DNA of 64,000 nt from Arthrobacter sp. ERGS1:01 (GCF_001281315.1 NZ_CP012479.1:248001-312000), one strand, 5' to 3'; shown: positions 26,467-35,251, counted from the stretch's first letter. Translations and numbers: made by a program. Notes: generated by a model not told the origin, from the letters alone.

Positions 26467-27393
26467 CTACGCGGAGTGTGCGGCCACCGCCTCGGCGACC
26501 TCCTCCACCATGAGGTCCATGTTGATGGCGACGGCGGCCGCGGCGCCTCCCTGCGCGGCGGCCAGCACCGTGGCCTTCATGTCCTTGACATTGCCGGCCG
26601 CCCATACGCCGGGAACAGCGGTCAGGCCCACATCGTCGGACTCGATCGTCTCGCCAAACGGGGTGGTCGTCGGGACGAGGCCGAGCCCGGTGAGGAACGC
26701 CGCCCGGGCCACCGCGCGCGGCTGGGTGGTCAGCGCCTGGATGGCGTGCGTGGTGCCGTCGTCGAGCTCCACGCCGCTGACGGCCTCGTCGGTGCTCACC
26801 ACCCGGCGCACTGTGCCCGGCACCACCCGGATGCCCCGGGCCGCAAGCTGGACAAGTTCGACGTCGGCAGTCTGGGGAGCGTCGTTCAGGAACAGCGTGA
26901 TGTTGTCCGACCACTGGCGGAACAACAATGCCTGGTGCGCCGCAAATGAACCATTGCCGATCACGCCAATGGCGCGGTCCCGGATTTCCCAGCCGTGACA
27001 GTAGGGGCAGTGCGCCAGGTCCTTGCCCCACCGCTCGGCGAGCCCGGGAATGTCGGGGAGCACGTCCGTCAGACCGGTTGTGACGAGGACGCGGCGCGCC
27101 TTGAAGGCGGTGCCGTCTTCGAGGACCACTCGGAAGCCGTTGTCGGTGCGTTCGGCGCCGGCAACTATTCCGTCTTCGATCCGCACGTCGTAGGGGGCCA
27201 GGTCCGCCCGGCCCAGGCGGGTCAACTCGAGGGGAGCCACGCCGTCGCGCGTGAGGAAACCGTGGACGCCGTCGGCGGGTGCGTTGCGCGGCCGGCCGTC
27301 GTCGATTATCGTCACGGATCGCCGGGAACGGCCCAAAAGAAGTGCCGCGCTGAGTCCTGCCGCGCCGCCGCCAACGATGATTACGTCTTGCAT
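26467..27393 (-). CDS. Thioredoxin reductase-like FAD/NAD(P)-dependent oxidoreductase
   Basis: 308 residues from the ATG at 27393 (AGGTAGG upstream). It has the FAD dinucleotide fold GGGAAG (residues 8-13) and a redox pair CPYC (Cys129/Cys132, in AHCPYCHGWEIRD). A second nucleotide fold follows around GVIGNGSFA, then a closing VWAAGNVKD FAD motif. The CPYC site and length place it with stand-alone actinobacterial TrxR-like flavoproteins rather than canonical TrxB (CATC). No thioredoxin gene is adjacent. It is divergent from an XRE-cupin regulator across a 95-bp spacer with inverted repeats, which suggests control by that regulator. Confidence 0.88.
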   Translation of the reverse strand: MQDVIIVGGGAAGLSAALLLGRSRRSVTIIDDGRPRNAPADGVHGFLTRDGVAPLELTRLGRADLAPYDVRIEDGIVAGAERTDNGFRVVLEDGTAFKARRVLVTTGLTDVLPDIPGLAERWGKDLAHCPYCHGWEIRDRAIGVIGNGSFAAHQALLFRQWSDNITLFLNDAPQTADVELVQLAARGIRVVPGTVRRVVSTDEAVSGVELDDGTTHAIQALTTQPRAVARAAFLTGLGLVPTTTPFGETIESDDVGLTAVPGVWAAGNVKDMKATVLAAAQGGAAAAVAINMDLMVEEVAEAVAAHSA

Positions 27394-27452
27394 GATGCCT
27401 ACCTTCAGAGTCTGTTGCTGGTACTTCCATGGTCCGCACCCAGGGGGCAGGG

Positions 27453-27479
27453 TGGCAAAGTTTGTTGCCAAAGTGGCAA
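27453..27479. promoter_or_regulatory. Operator-like TGGCAA inverted repeats in a divergent promoter
   Basis: Three half-sites lie in a row: TGGCAA (27453), TTGCCA (27465), TGGCAA (27474). They form two overlapping palindromes, TGGCAA-N6-TTGCCA and TTGCCA-N3-TGGCAA. The cluster ends 10 bases before the XRE-cupin start, where autoregulation would be expected. Confidence 0.55.
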
Positions 27480-27488
27480 ACTTGGGGC

Positions 27489-28073
27489 ATGAGCGATGAC
27501 ACCGAACAAGTACTTTCCGGCGTGGGCCCGCGGCTGAAGGCACTGCGACTGCAGCGGAACATGACGCTGGCCGGGTTGGCCGCGGCCACGGGAATTTCCG
27601 TCAGCACCTTGTCGCGGCTGGAATCCGGCCAGCGCCGCCCCAACCTGGAGTTGCTGCTGCCGCTGGCTCGAAGCTACGCAGTGCCGCTGGATGAATTGGT
27701 GGGTGCGCCGGCCACGGGGGATCCGCGCGTGCACCTGCGCCCGGTGAGACGGAACGGGCAGACCATTGTGCCGTTGAGCCGCGGCGGGTCCGGCGGGCTC
27801 CAAGCCTTCAAGCACCTGCTTCCCGGCGGGGACAAGCTGCCCAGCCCCGAGCCGAAGGTCCACGAGGGTTATGAGTGGATGTATGTCCTGCGGGGGCAAC
27901 TGCGCGTGGTGCTGGGGGAGCGCGACTTTGTGCTCAAGCAGGGCGAGGCGGCAGAGTTCGACACCCGCACGCCGCACTGGTTTGGCCGGGCCACCCCGGA
28001 AAGCGTGGAGTTCCTGACGCTCTTTGGCCCCCAGGGCGAGCGCATGCACGTCCGGGCCGCCCCCGCGAAGTAG
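27489..28073 (+). CDS. XRE family regulator with C-terminal cupin domain
   Basis: 194 residues from the ATG at 27489. Residues ~10-70 are an HTH_3 domain (LRLQRNMTLAGLAAATGISVSTLSRLESGQRRPNLE). Residues ~110-185 are a cupin_2 barrel (VHEGYEWMYVLRGQLRVVLGE, then AAEFDTRTPHWFG). This architecture (as in PuuR/SutR-type proteins) senses a small ligand. It is divergent from the thioredoxin-reductase-like gene and probably regulates it and itself through the TGGCAA repeats. The convergent neighbour at its 3' end is an APH-fold gene, with two hairpins between. Confidence 0.88.
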   Translation: MSDDTEQVLSGVGPRLKALRLQRNMTLAGLAAATGISVSTLSRLESGQRRPNLELLLPLARSYAVPLDELVGAPATGDPRVHLRPVRRNGQTIVPLSRGGSGGLQAFKHLLPGGDKLPSPEPKVHEGYEWMYVLRGQLRVVLGERDFVLKQGEAAEFDTRTPHWFGRATPESVEFLTLFGPQGERMHVRAAPAK

Positions 28074-28074
28074 G

Positions 28075-28130
28075 GCGCCGCGGAGCAGCTCAGCCGCGGC
28101 GCAGCAGAGCTCGGCTCAGCCGAGCTCTGC
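28075..28130. terminator. Double hairpin between convergent genes
   Basis: Two perfect stems lie back to back: GCGCCGCGG with its complement (28075-28102, 10-base loop), and GCAGAGCTCGGC with its complement (28104-28130). The three-base loop of the second, 28116-28118, is the stop codon of the minus-strand APH gene. No U-tracts. Confidence 0.7.
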
Positions 28131-29009
28131 CAGCACCTGTTCGATCTGGTATTTCGACACGGCCGCCAGTGCCGGGTTGGAATCAACGTAATACGGGTAG
28201 GCAACCAGGCCGATGGACAGGGCCCAGCCGCGCCCGCGTTCCCAGTCCCCGTCCGCCACGTCGAGGTTGTCCCGGAACGCCCGCCGACCTGCGTGGTCCA
28301 ACAGGTTCCACGCGACGATCAAGTCCACGGCGGGGTCGCCAATGGACAGGCCGCCCCAGTCGATCACGCCCGACAACGTGCCGCGGTCCACCAATAGGTT
28401 TCCCGGCTGCAGGTCCGTGTGGATCCAAGTGGCCGGCCCGGTGCCCGGCGGAGCTGCGAGCGCGATGTCCCAGGCGCGGGTGAGCCGGCCGGTATCAAAG
28501 TCGCCGCGGCATCGGGCAATGGCGGCACGGGTTTCAAGATCACGTGCTGCGAGCGGTCCGCCCCGATAGGACTGCAGGTCCCGGGTTGGTGCGGGCGGCA
28601 CAATGCTGTGCAATGCCTTGACAAACCCGGCCAGCCGAACAGGCATGGCATCCGGGGCATGCCCGGGAAGGGGATTGCGGCCCGGAATCCACCGCGAGAC
28701 CGTCCACGTGAAGGGGTAGGCCCCGGTGGGCACCCCCGTGGCGACGATGGTTGGAATGGCCGCCGGCAACAGGGGAGCCAGCATGGGCGGGTACGCAAGT
28801 TCCTTTGCCAGGGTCCTGGCGGCCGACGGCGTCCGGGGCAGCCGCACCGCATAGTGGCCGCCCAGGTTGAACATCACATTGTCCGTGCCGGCCGGATACA
28901 GGGGCTCAAGCGGACAACCCGACCACTGCGGAAATTGCCGGGCAAGCATGTGCGCCACGGCGTCCGTCTCGATGTCCACCTCGTCGAGGTGCAGCTTTTC
29001 GATCAGCAT
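28116..29009 (-). CDS. Aminoglycoside phosphotransferase (APH)-fold kinase
   Basis: 297 residues from the ATG at 29009. It has the kinase-like pattern AGTDNVMFNLGGHYAVRLPR, the catalytic Brenner motif HTDLQPGNLL, and the metal-binding VIDWGGLSIGDPAVDLIVAW. It matches the chromosomal 'aminoglycoside phosphotransferase family' group that phosphorylates varied small hydroxyl compounds. Resistance activity cannot be assumed. Its stop codon lies in the loop of a hairpin. Confidence 0.88.
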   Translation of the reverse strand: MLIEKLHLDEVDIETDAVAHMLARQFPQWSGCPLEPLYPAGTDNVMFNLGGHYAVRLPRTPSAARTLAKELAYPPMLAPLLPAAIPTIVATGVPTGAYPFTWTVSRWIPGRNPLPGHAPDAMPVRLAGFVKALHSIVPPAPTRDLQSYRGGPLAARDLETRAAIARCRGDFDTGRLTRAWDIALAAPPGTGPATWIHTDLQPGNLLVDRGTLSGVIDWGGLSIGDPAVDLIVAWNLLDHAGRRAFRDNLDVADGDWERGRGWALSIGLVAYPYYVDSNPALAAVSKYQIEQVLAELG

Positions 29010-29090
29010 GGTTCCACCGTACCGCGGGCCATCGGCACCGGAACGGCGTGTTTGGTACGTTGGGGATAACTTCAACGTGGAGGTGGCGCG

Positions 29091-29771
29091 GTGGCAACAA
29101 TGGTTTTGGTGCACGGATTGTGGTCGGACGGATCCAGCTGGTCGAGGGTCATCACCGAGCTGCGTGCCCTGGGTCATGACCCCGTGGCCGCGCAACTGTC
29201 CCTGGACACGTTCGACGACGACGTTGCCTCCGTACGCAGAACCCTCGCCACAGTTGCCGGGCCGGTTTTGTTGGCAGGGTGGTCCTATGGCGGGGCCGTG
29301 ATCGGTGAGGCGGCCCGGGGCATTGAATCGGTAGAGGCGCTGGCCTACGTGGCCGCGTTTGCTCCTGCCGAGGGTGAAAGCGTCAGCGGTTTGTCCCGGC
29401 GGCACCCCGGCAGCCTGATTCCGGCCCATGTGGTGGTTGCCGATGACCATACCTATATAGACAGGGCCCATTTTGGCGACGTCATGGGCTTCGATGGTTC
29501 CGGCGAGGAGTTTGCCGTTGCCGCGGCCGTGCAAAGAATGGTGCGAATCGGCCTGGACCGGGTCAACGTGGCGCGGCCGGCCTGGCTGGATCTGCCGTCG
29601 CACTACCTGCTGACCACCTTGGACCGAGCGGTTCCGCCGGCCTTGCAGCGCGAGATGGCGGAGCGGATGGGCGCAACCGTGACGGAGATTGACGCCGGCC
29701 ATGCCCCGCTGCTATCACGGCCGCAAGAGGTGGCCGCCTTCCTGGACGGAGCCTGCGCCGGTCTGGGCTAG
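29091..29771 (+). CDS. Alpha/beta hydrolase (small esterase type)
   Basis: 226 residues, GTG start with GGAGG seven bases upstream. Oxyanion/HG motif VLVHGLWSDGSSW, nucleophile elbow GWSYGGA, and a terminal His in EIDAGHAPLLSRP complete the triad. The compact size and LVHGLW...SVEALAYVAAFAP pattern resemble salicylate-esterase/EstC-like plant-type hydrolases common in soil actinobacteria. Substrate unknown. Followed by the GCGCATAAG repeat region. Confidence 0.85.
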   Translation: MATMVLVHGLWSDGSSWSRVITELRALGHDPVAAQLSLDTFDDDVASVRRTLATVAGPVLLAGWSYGGAVIGEAARGIESVEALAYVAAFAPAEGESVSGLSRRHPGSLIPAHVVVADDHTYIDRAHFGDVMGFDGSGEEFAVAAAVQRMVRIGLDRVNVARPAWLDLPSHYLLTTLDRAVPPALQREMAERMGATVTEIDAGHAPLLSRPQEVAAFLDGACAGLG

Positions 29772-29790
29772 GTGCGGGCCGTGCGACTTT

Positions 29791-29920
29791 GCTTATGCGC
29801 ACGGCAAGGGGGCGGGTTTGGCGCAGCCTCCCGAGTGGCGCAAAACCCACCGCCGGTTGGGCGCATAAGCAACTGAACGCGAGCTTATGCGCAGCACCCA
29901 CCGCCGGTTGGGCGCATAAG
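29791..29920 (+). repeat. Intergenic hairpin repeats built on GCGCATAAG
   Basis: GCTTATGCGC at 29791-29800 pairs with GCGCATAAGC at 29861-29870, and a second GCTTATGCGC at 29883 pairs with GCGCATAAG at 29912-29920. A 24-base exact direct repeat (beginning CCCACCGCCGG and ending GCGCATAAG) occurs at 29846-29869 and 29897-29920. The 272-bp spacer between the hydrolase and moaA contains no gene. Confidence 0.8.
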
Positions 29921-30043
29921 TAACCGGCGCGTGCAGAAACCCCGGCGGAACCGCCGGCCGGGCAGCCAACCCTCGACGCCGTCGTCGTCCACGCATAGGC
30001 TGAAGGGAAGAGACCCGCCCGGGCTCGCGTAAGAAGGCTGACC

Positions 30044-31072
30044 ATGGTTGCCCGCACCGTGACCGATACCCTCCAACGGCCGCTGCGTGACCTGCGCATT
30101 TCGGTCACCGACCGGTGCAACTTCCGCTGCGTGTACTGCATGCCCAAGGAGGTATTCGGCCGCGACTTCGCGTTCATGCCCAAGAATCAGCTGCTCAGCT
30201 TTGAAGAAATCACCAGGCTGGCGCGCATCGCCATGGCCCACGGCGTACGCAAGATCCGGCTGACAGGTGGGGAACCGCTGCTCCGCAAGGACATTGAGGA
30301 GCTGGTTCGATCGCTTGCCGCCCTCCGCACCCCCGACGGTCAGCCGCCGGACCTGGCCATGACCACCAACGGCACGGCGCTGGCGCAGAAGGCCGCCGCG
30401 CTCAAGGACGCCGGCCTGGACCGGGTAACGGTGTCGCTGGACTCGCTCGACGACGGCGTGTTCCAGTCCATGAACGACGTCGCCTATCCCGTGGCGAAGG
30501 TGCTGCACGCGATTGACGCCGCCGCCGACGCCGGGCTGGGACCCGTCAAGGTAAACATGGTGGTCAAGCGGGGCCTGAACGACCACGACGTGGTGGCGAT
30601 GGCACGCCATTTCCGGGGCACGGGGCACATTGTGCGGTTCATCGAATACATGGATGTGGGGGAGTCGAACGGCTGGAAGATGGACCAGGTGGTGCCCTCC
30701 GCCGAGGTGGTGGCCGGCATCAACGCGGTGTTTCCCCTGGAGCCGGTGGCGGCCAACTATGGCGGCGAAACCTCGCAGCGGTGGAAGTACAAGGACGGTG
30801 CCGGGGAGATCGGCGTGATTTCCAGCGTCACCCAGGCGTTTTGCTCCGGCTGTACCCGGGCCCGGCTGTCCGCCGACGGCAAGCTGTTCACCTGTCTTTT
30901 CGCCACGGCCGGCCACGACCTGCGGGCCTTGCTGCGCGGGGGCGCCACGGACGCCGAAGTGGAGGATGCGCTCGCCGCCCTCTGGGGTGCCCGCTCGGAC
31001 CGCTACTCCGAGCTGCGCGGCGCCAACACCCGGGCCGTGCACAAGGTGGAGATGAGCTACATCGGCGGCTGA
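30044..31072 (+). CDS. moaA: GTP 3',8-cyclase MoaA
   Basis: 342 residues, AGAAGG upstream of the ATG. The radical-SAM cluster motif is CNFRCVYC (Cys25, Cys29, Cys32), followed by the SAM-binding LTGGEP. The second 4Fe-4S cluster is bound by [18 protein letters not shown] in the C-terminal half. The protein ends with the conserved Gly-Gly (SYIGG) that is needed for catalysis in this family. It carries out the first step of molybdenum cofactor synthesis, converting GTP to 3',8-cyclo-dihydro-GTP. Other moa genes are not in the window. Confidence 0.97.
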   Translation: MVARTVTDTLQRPLRDLRISVTDRCNFRCVYCMPKEVFGRDFAFMPKNQLLSFEEITRLARIAMAHGVRKIRLTGGEPLLRKDIEELVRSLAALRTPDGQPPDLAMTTNGTALAQKAAALKDAGLDRVTVSLDSLDDGVFQSMNDVAYPVAKVLHAIDAAADAGLGPVKVNMVVKRGLNDHDVVAMARHFRGTGHIVRFIEYMDVGESNGWKMDQVVPSAEVVAGINAVFPLEPVAANYGGETSQRWKYKDGAGEIGVISSVTQAFCSGCTRARLSADGKLFTCLFATAGHDLRALLRGGATDAEVEDALAALWGARSDRYSELRGANTRAVHKVEMSYIGG

Positions 31073-31228
31073 GACCCGGCTGAGGCCCTGGCCCGGAGAC
31101 TGGGACCCCGGAGCCTGGCCGGGGAGGGTGGCCAAGGCGGCGGCACGGGTCTAGGGTGGCGATTGAACGATCCTTGCACGTCGGGACGGGTGGCGCGGCC
31201 CATGCGGCCGGGCGGAAACGAGGGAACC

Positions 31229-32791
31229 GTGGGCACCTTGAGCGCAGGCGCCGTCATGGCGATAGCGGCGGCGGCAGACCCGTCCCACGAACCCTGGACG
31301 GGCCACGACACCCGGGTCCTCATCATGGCGGCCATCGGAATCGCCATCGTGGTGCTCCTGATCGTGTTCGCCAAAATGCATGCCTTCCTGGCCCTGACCA
31401 TTGGCTCATTGTTCGTGGGCATCGCTTCAGGGATCTCACTGGATAAGGTGACGGCCTCCTACGAGACGGGCGTGGGCGGCGTCCTTGGCTACGTGGGCAT
31501 CCTGATCGCACTGGGCGCCATGCTGGGGAAGCTGCTGGCCGATTCCGGCGGTGCAGACAAGGTGGTGGAGACGCTGCTCCGCGGCAAACCGGCCACCCTG
31601 CCCTGGAAGATGGCGCTGATCGCGGGCATCATCGGCATCCCGATGTTCTTCGAAATCGGCCTGGTCCTGCTGATCCCTGTGGTCATGCTGGCCGTGCGGC
31701 GCACCAACGGTCCCGCCATGCGGCTGGGCATCCCGGCGCTGGCCGGGCTGTCCGTGCTGCACGGCTTCATCCCGCCCCATCCCGGTCCGCTCGCCGCCAT
31801 CGGCATCCTGCACGCCAACGTGGGCATCACCCTGGGCCTCGGCCTGATCGTCGCGATCCCCACGGTCATCGTGGCCGGGCCACTGTTTGGAATCCTGGCA
31901 GCCCGCATGGTGCCCATCGGTGCCGCCGGAGCCGCGCTCGCCGTCACGGGAGGTTCGACGGCGGCCGCCCCGGCGTCCCTGGGCGGCGGCAAAACAGGTA
32001 CCCGGGAGAGCACCGGCACCGGGCGGCACGGACTGCCCGTGGAACCCGACTCGGGCGGCGTCAACAATCCACGCGAAAACCACGGCGAAGTCCACGGGCG
32101 GGCGCAGGACCCAGACGCAACCAGGACGCCGTCGTTCGGCATCACCCTGGTGACGCTGCTGTCCCCGCTGGTGCTGATGCTCATCAAGGCGGCGGCCGAT
32201 GTATGGATGGCCAAGGGCAACCCGATCCACCCGCTGCTGGATTTCATCGGCGACCCGGTGGTGGCCCTGACGGTCGCCGTCCTGCTGGCCATGGTCACGT
32301 TCGGCACCGGCGTGGGCTTCTCGGCGGACGTGCTGACCAGGAAGATCGGCCAAAGCCTGTTGCCGATTGTCGGCGTAATGCTCATTGTGGGCGCCGGCGG
32401 CGGCTTCAAACAGGTCCTGGTGGACGGCGGCACCGGGACCGCCATCGCCAAGATCGCCGTCGCGGCCAGCCTCTCCACCCTGCTGCTGGGCTGGATCGTG
32501 GCGGTACTGATCCGCCTCGCCACCGGCTCGGCCACCGTTGCCACCGTGACGGCGGCCGGCATCATCGCCCCGCTCGCGAGCGGACTGAGCCCCACTCACC
32601 TGGCCCTGGTGGTGCTGGCGGTCGGCGCGGGATCGCTGTTCTTCTCCCACGTCAACGACGCCGGATTCTGGCTGGTCAAGGAATACTTTGGCCTGACCGT
32701 GGGGCAGACCATCAAGACCTGGTCCGTCATGGAAACCATCATCTCCGTCATGGGCCTGCTGCTGACGTGGCTGCTGTTCTCGATCCTGTGA
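31229..32791 (+). CDS. Gluconate:H+ symporter, GntP family
   Basis: About 520 residues from the GTG at 31229 (GAGGG upstream); a TTG at 31163 is an alternative start. It has about 12-14 membrane segments and the GntP-type patterns GIPMFFEIGLVLLIPV and LHGFIPPHPGPLAA in the first half, and FSHVNDAGFWLVKEYFGL near the end. A hydrophilic insert of about 70 residues (Gly/Thr-rich, then HGEVHGRAQDPDATR) in the middle loop is longer than in GntP. It probably imports gluconate or a related sugar acid. The stop overlaps the next gene's GTG (GTGA), although the partner encodes an acyl-CoA dehydrogenase. Confidence 0.9.
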   Translation: MGTLSAGAVMAIAAAADPSHEPWTGHDTRVLIMAAIGIAIVVLLIVFAKMHAFLALTIGSLFVGIASGISLDKVTASYETGVGGVLGYVGILIALGAMLGKLLADSGGADKVVETLLRGKPATLPWKMALIAGIIGIPMFFEIGLVLLIPVVMLAVRRTNGPAMRLGIPALAGLSVLHGFIPPHPGPLAAIGILHANVGITLGLGLIVAIPTVIVAGPLFGILAARMVPIGAAGAALAVTGGSTAAAPASLGGGKTGTRESTGTGRHGLPVEPDSGGVNNPRENHGEVHGRAQDPDATRTPSFGITLVTLLSPLVLMLIKAAADVWMAKGNPIHPLLDFIGDPVVALTVAVLLAMVTFGTGVGFSADVLTRKIGQSLLPIVGVMLIVGAGGGFKQVLVDGGTGTAIAKIAVAASLSTLLLGWIVAVLIRLATGSATVATVTAAGIIAPLASGLSPTHLALVVLAVGAGSLFFSHVNDAGFWLVKEYFGLTVGQTIKTWSVMETIISVMGLLLTWLLFSIL

Positions 32792-34464
32792 CCGCCAACG
32801 ACGCCGGACCCGGCCCCGCCGGCTATCCCACGCACCAGGTGCTGAACCAGCCGCCGCCGCGCGTGGACGTCAACGAATTCACGGCCAACCAGGTGCTGGG
32901 CGACTACGTCCAAAGCGTCGGCGAGGCCGGCACACACTACGCCGAGGCGCTGGCGGACGTGGGCGCCGCGGTCGGCTCGGCACAGTTCCAGGAGGACGCC
33001 CGGTTGGCCCACAAGAACCCGCCGGTCCTCCACACCCACAGCAAGTACGGCTACCGGATCGACGAGGTGGAGTACCACCCGTCCTACCACCGGATCCTGG
33101 GGCAGGCGGTGGCGGCCGGTGCGCACACTTCGGCCTGGGCCCAGCCAGGTCCCGGGGCCAACGCCCGCCGGGCCGCGGCATTCATGCTCTTTGCCCAGGT
33201 GGAACCCGGCCACGCCTGCCCGGTCTCCATGACCCACGCCGCCGTTGAAACCGTCAAGGGCAATCAGGCGATGGCGGAGCACTGGCTGCCGCGGCTGTAT
33301 TCGCGCAGTTACCGCCCGGAGCTGGCCGCCGGCAAGCCGGGTGCCCTGTTTGGCATGGCCATGACGGAAAAACAGGGCGGCTCCGATGTGCGGGCCAACA
33401 CCACCCGTGCCGTGGCGGACGGCGGGCACTTCCTGCTGACCGGCCACAAGTGGTTTTGTTCGGCGCCCATGTCCGACGCCTTCCTGGTGCTGGCCCAGGA
33501 CGACGCCGGCGTGGGCTGTTTCCTGGTGCCTCGGGTGCTTCCCGGCAGCTCACACGGTATGGCGAACGAGCGGAATCCGTTCCTAATCCAACGGCTCAAG
33601 GACAAGGCGGGCAACCGCTCCAACGCCTCCGCCGAGGTGGAATTCGCCAACACGCTTGGCTGGCGGATCGGGGAGCCCGGACGCGGAGTCAGGGCCATCA
33701 TGGGCATGGTGGGCCAGACCCGGCTCGATTGCGTGCTGGGGACCACCGCGGGCATGCGCCAATCCGTCGCCGAGGCCCTTTGGCATGCCCGGCACCGGCG
33801 CGCATTCGGGGCCCGGCTCGTGGACCAGCCACTCATGACCAACGTGCTGGCAGACTTGGCCCTGGAGGCAGAGGCCGCCACCGCCGTCAGCATGCGCCTG
33901 GCGCGCGCCTTTGACGACGACGCCGGCCCCGCCGAAAGTGCCTTCCGCCGCCTGGCAACCGCCGTCACGAAGTATTGGGTCTGCAAGCGCGGACCCAACC
34001 ATGCCTACGAGGCCATGGAGTGCCTGGGCGGCAACGGCTACATTGAGGATTTCCCGCTGGCCATGCGGTACCGGGAACAGCCGGTGCTGGCGATCTGGGA
34101 AGGTACGGGCAACGTTATAGCGCTGGACGTGCTCCGGGCCATGGCCACCGAGCCGGAATCGGTGGACGCCTTCTTCGCCGAGCTGCGCCTGGCCGCGGGG
34201 GAGTACGACCTCTTCGACAACTTTGGCGCCCGGCTGAAGGAACTGCTGGCACCCGTCCGCCAGGCGCCCGAGGACTACGCCGCCCAGGCGCGGACCGTGG
34301 TGGAAAAGATGGCGTTGGCCCTGCAGGCGTCCCTGTTGATCCGCTTCGCCCCGGCGGCGGTGGCCGACGCGTTCGTGGTCTCCCGGCTGGGACCGGACCG
34401 CTCGTTCAACTATGGCAACCTGCCGGCGTCGAGCGACTTTGCCGGGATCCTGGCGCGGGCGTGA
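32788..34464 (+). CDS. AidB-like acyl-CoA dehydrogenase family protein
   Basis: 558 residues from the GTG at 32788, which overlaps the permease stop; the frame is open further upstream, but that part lies inside the permease gene. Family features are MTEKQGGSDVRANTT, LTGHKWFCSAPMSDAFLVLAQ, and AYEAMECLGGNGYIEDFPLAMRYRE followed by IWEGTGNV. The ~40-residue N-terminal lead (THQVLNQPPP...NEFTANQVLG) is typical of AidB/DszC-type members rather than of metabolic acyl-CoA dehydrogenases. AidB binds FAD and DNA and is linked to alkylation response; the natural substrate is unclear. Confidence 0.9.
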   Translation: MTANDAGPGPAGYPTHQVLNQPPPRVDVNEFTANQVLGDYVQSVGEAGTHYAEALADVGAAVGSAQFQEDARLAHKNPPVLHTHSKYGYRIDEVEYHPSYHRILGQAVAAGAHTSAWAQPGPGANARRAAAFMLFAQVEPGHACPVSMTHAAVETVKGNQAMAEHWLPRLYSRSYRPELAAGKPGALFGMAMTEKQGGSDVRANTTRAVADGGHFLLTGHKWFCSAPMSDAFLVLAQDDAGVGCFLVPRVLPGSSHGMANERNPFLIQRLKDKAGNRSNASAEVEFANTLGWRIGEPGRGVRAIMGMVGQTRLDCVLGTTAGMRQSVAEALWHARHRRAFGARLVDQPLMTNVLADLALEAEAATAVSMRLARAFDDDAGPAESAFRRLATAVTKYWVCKRGPNHAYEAMECLGGNGYIEDFPLAMRYREQPVLAIWEGTGNVIALDVLRAMATEPESVDAFFAELRLAAGEYDLFDNFGARLKELLAPVRQAPEDYAAQARTVVEKMALALQASLLIRFAPAAVADAFVVSRLGPDRSFNYGNLPASSDFAGILARA

Positions 34465-34790
34465 CCGGTGCACATTAGGCGGGCCTGCTCCGCTCTACTC
34501 AGGGTGAGAGTTGATGCTGAGGGAAAGCAAACAGCTGACGATCGGTTTCATGCTCCGGTATCCGAGCTTGGGGCGCACCTGGCTGAACCGGTCTGGGTGG
34601 CAATGAGGTCATGTTTGAACAGCACTTCAATTAACCGCGGACCATCGACGGCTCCGTCGGCGCCGATCCCTCCACGGATCCTTAATGCCTCCTGAATGTT
34701 GCGTGAATGCGACACGGCCATTGAGCGACGCGTCACGCCGCCGCCCCCGCAAAACCGCCAAATGTAGTTGTTTTATTTCGGCAGAATCAC
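34465..34790. other. Spacer with no recognisable gene
   Basis: About 325 bases of lower-G+C sequence than the flanks. Short frames of ~60-75 residues exist on both strands, but none has a ribosome site, a coding-like composition or a recognisable motif. It may be a decayed gene remnant. Confidence 0.4.
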
Positions 34791-34851
34791 GGCCCGCGCC
34801 AAAAGAGTGACGCACCTCTCAAAAATTACTGGCGCAAACCCATTAGGTATG

Positions 34852-34857
34852 TATACT
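34852..34857 (+). promoter_or_regulatory. Extended -10 promoter of the cold-shock gene
   Basis: TGTATACT supplies a strong extended -10 (TATACT at 34852-34857), with only a weak -35 (CTGGCG) 17 bases upstream. Transcription would begin near 34864, leaving a leader of about 140 bases. Confidence 0.6.
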
Positions 34858-34863
34858 GGACGT

Positions 34864-35006
34864 AGTTGTAGTGTTGCGTTTTTTGTAGTTGAAGCGACGA
34901 CTTCCTTCGGGACGACGTCGCTTTTCTGGAGAAGCGGACTTACACCGTATAAACAGGAGGCCCGAAGGTCGGGCGGAATCTCCAACTTCAGAAGGAAATA
35001 GAAACA
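34864..35006 (+). promoter_or_regulatory. Structured 5' leader of the cold-shock gene
   Basis: The leader contains AAGCGACG (34892) pairing with CGTCGCTT (34916), enclosing an inner TCC-TTC-GGA stem and running into TTTT, so it looks like an intrinsic attenuator. It ends with AAGGAAAT as ribosome site. Long leaders of this kind control cspA-type mRNAs by temperature; that is by analogy. Confidence 0.5.
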
Positions 35007-35210
35007 ATGGCAACAGGTACCGTCAAGTGGTTCAACGCTGAAAAGGGCTTCGGCTTCATCTCCCCCGATGACCAGTCCCAGGACGTGTTCGCACACTACT
35101 CCGCGATCAACTCCTCCGGCTACCGCTCCCTCGAAGAGAACCAGAAGGTCTCTTTCGATGTTGAGCAGGGTCCGAAGGGTCCTCAGGCAGTAAACATCCA
35201 GGCCATCTAA
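35007..35210 (+). CDS. cspA: Cold-shock protein (CspA family)
   Basis: 67 residues, a single OB-fold cold-shock domain. RNP1 is KGFGFI (residues 13-18) and RNP2 is VFAHY (27-31), with the usual [18 protein letters not shown] start. It binds single-stranded RNA/DNA and acts as an RNA chaperone. Isolated transcription unit with its own promoter, long leader and a 3' hairpin. Confidence 0.97.
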   Translation: MATGTVKWFNAEKGFGFISPDDQSQDVFAHYSAINSSGYRSLEENQKVSFDVEQGPKGPQAVNIQAI

Positions 35211-35213
35211 TTT

Positions 35214-35251
35214 CTAAAGAAACCGTGCGGGCAACCGCGCACATTCTTTAG
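35214..35251 (+). terminator. Hairpin after the cold-shock gene
   Basis: Outer arms CTAAAGAA and TTCTTTAG pair perfectly and an inner GTGCG-CGCAC stem continues the structure, beginning 4 bases after the stop codon. No long U-tract follows. Confidence 0.65.

Noticed and set aside
29010..29702. Upstream extension of the APH-fold gene
   Set aside because: The extension is antisense to the alpha/beta hydrolase. The ATG at 29009 gives a standard family N-terminus.
32203..32787. 195-residue upstream extension of the acyl-CoA dehydrogenase
   Set aside because: It overlaps the GntP permease in another frame and reads as Arg/His/Gly-rich nonsense. The GTG at 32788 gives the normal AidB-like N-terminus.
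34548..34736. 62-residue minus-strand frame
   Set aside because: No ribosome site, no recognised motif and overlapping frames on both strands; not enough to call a gene.
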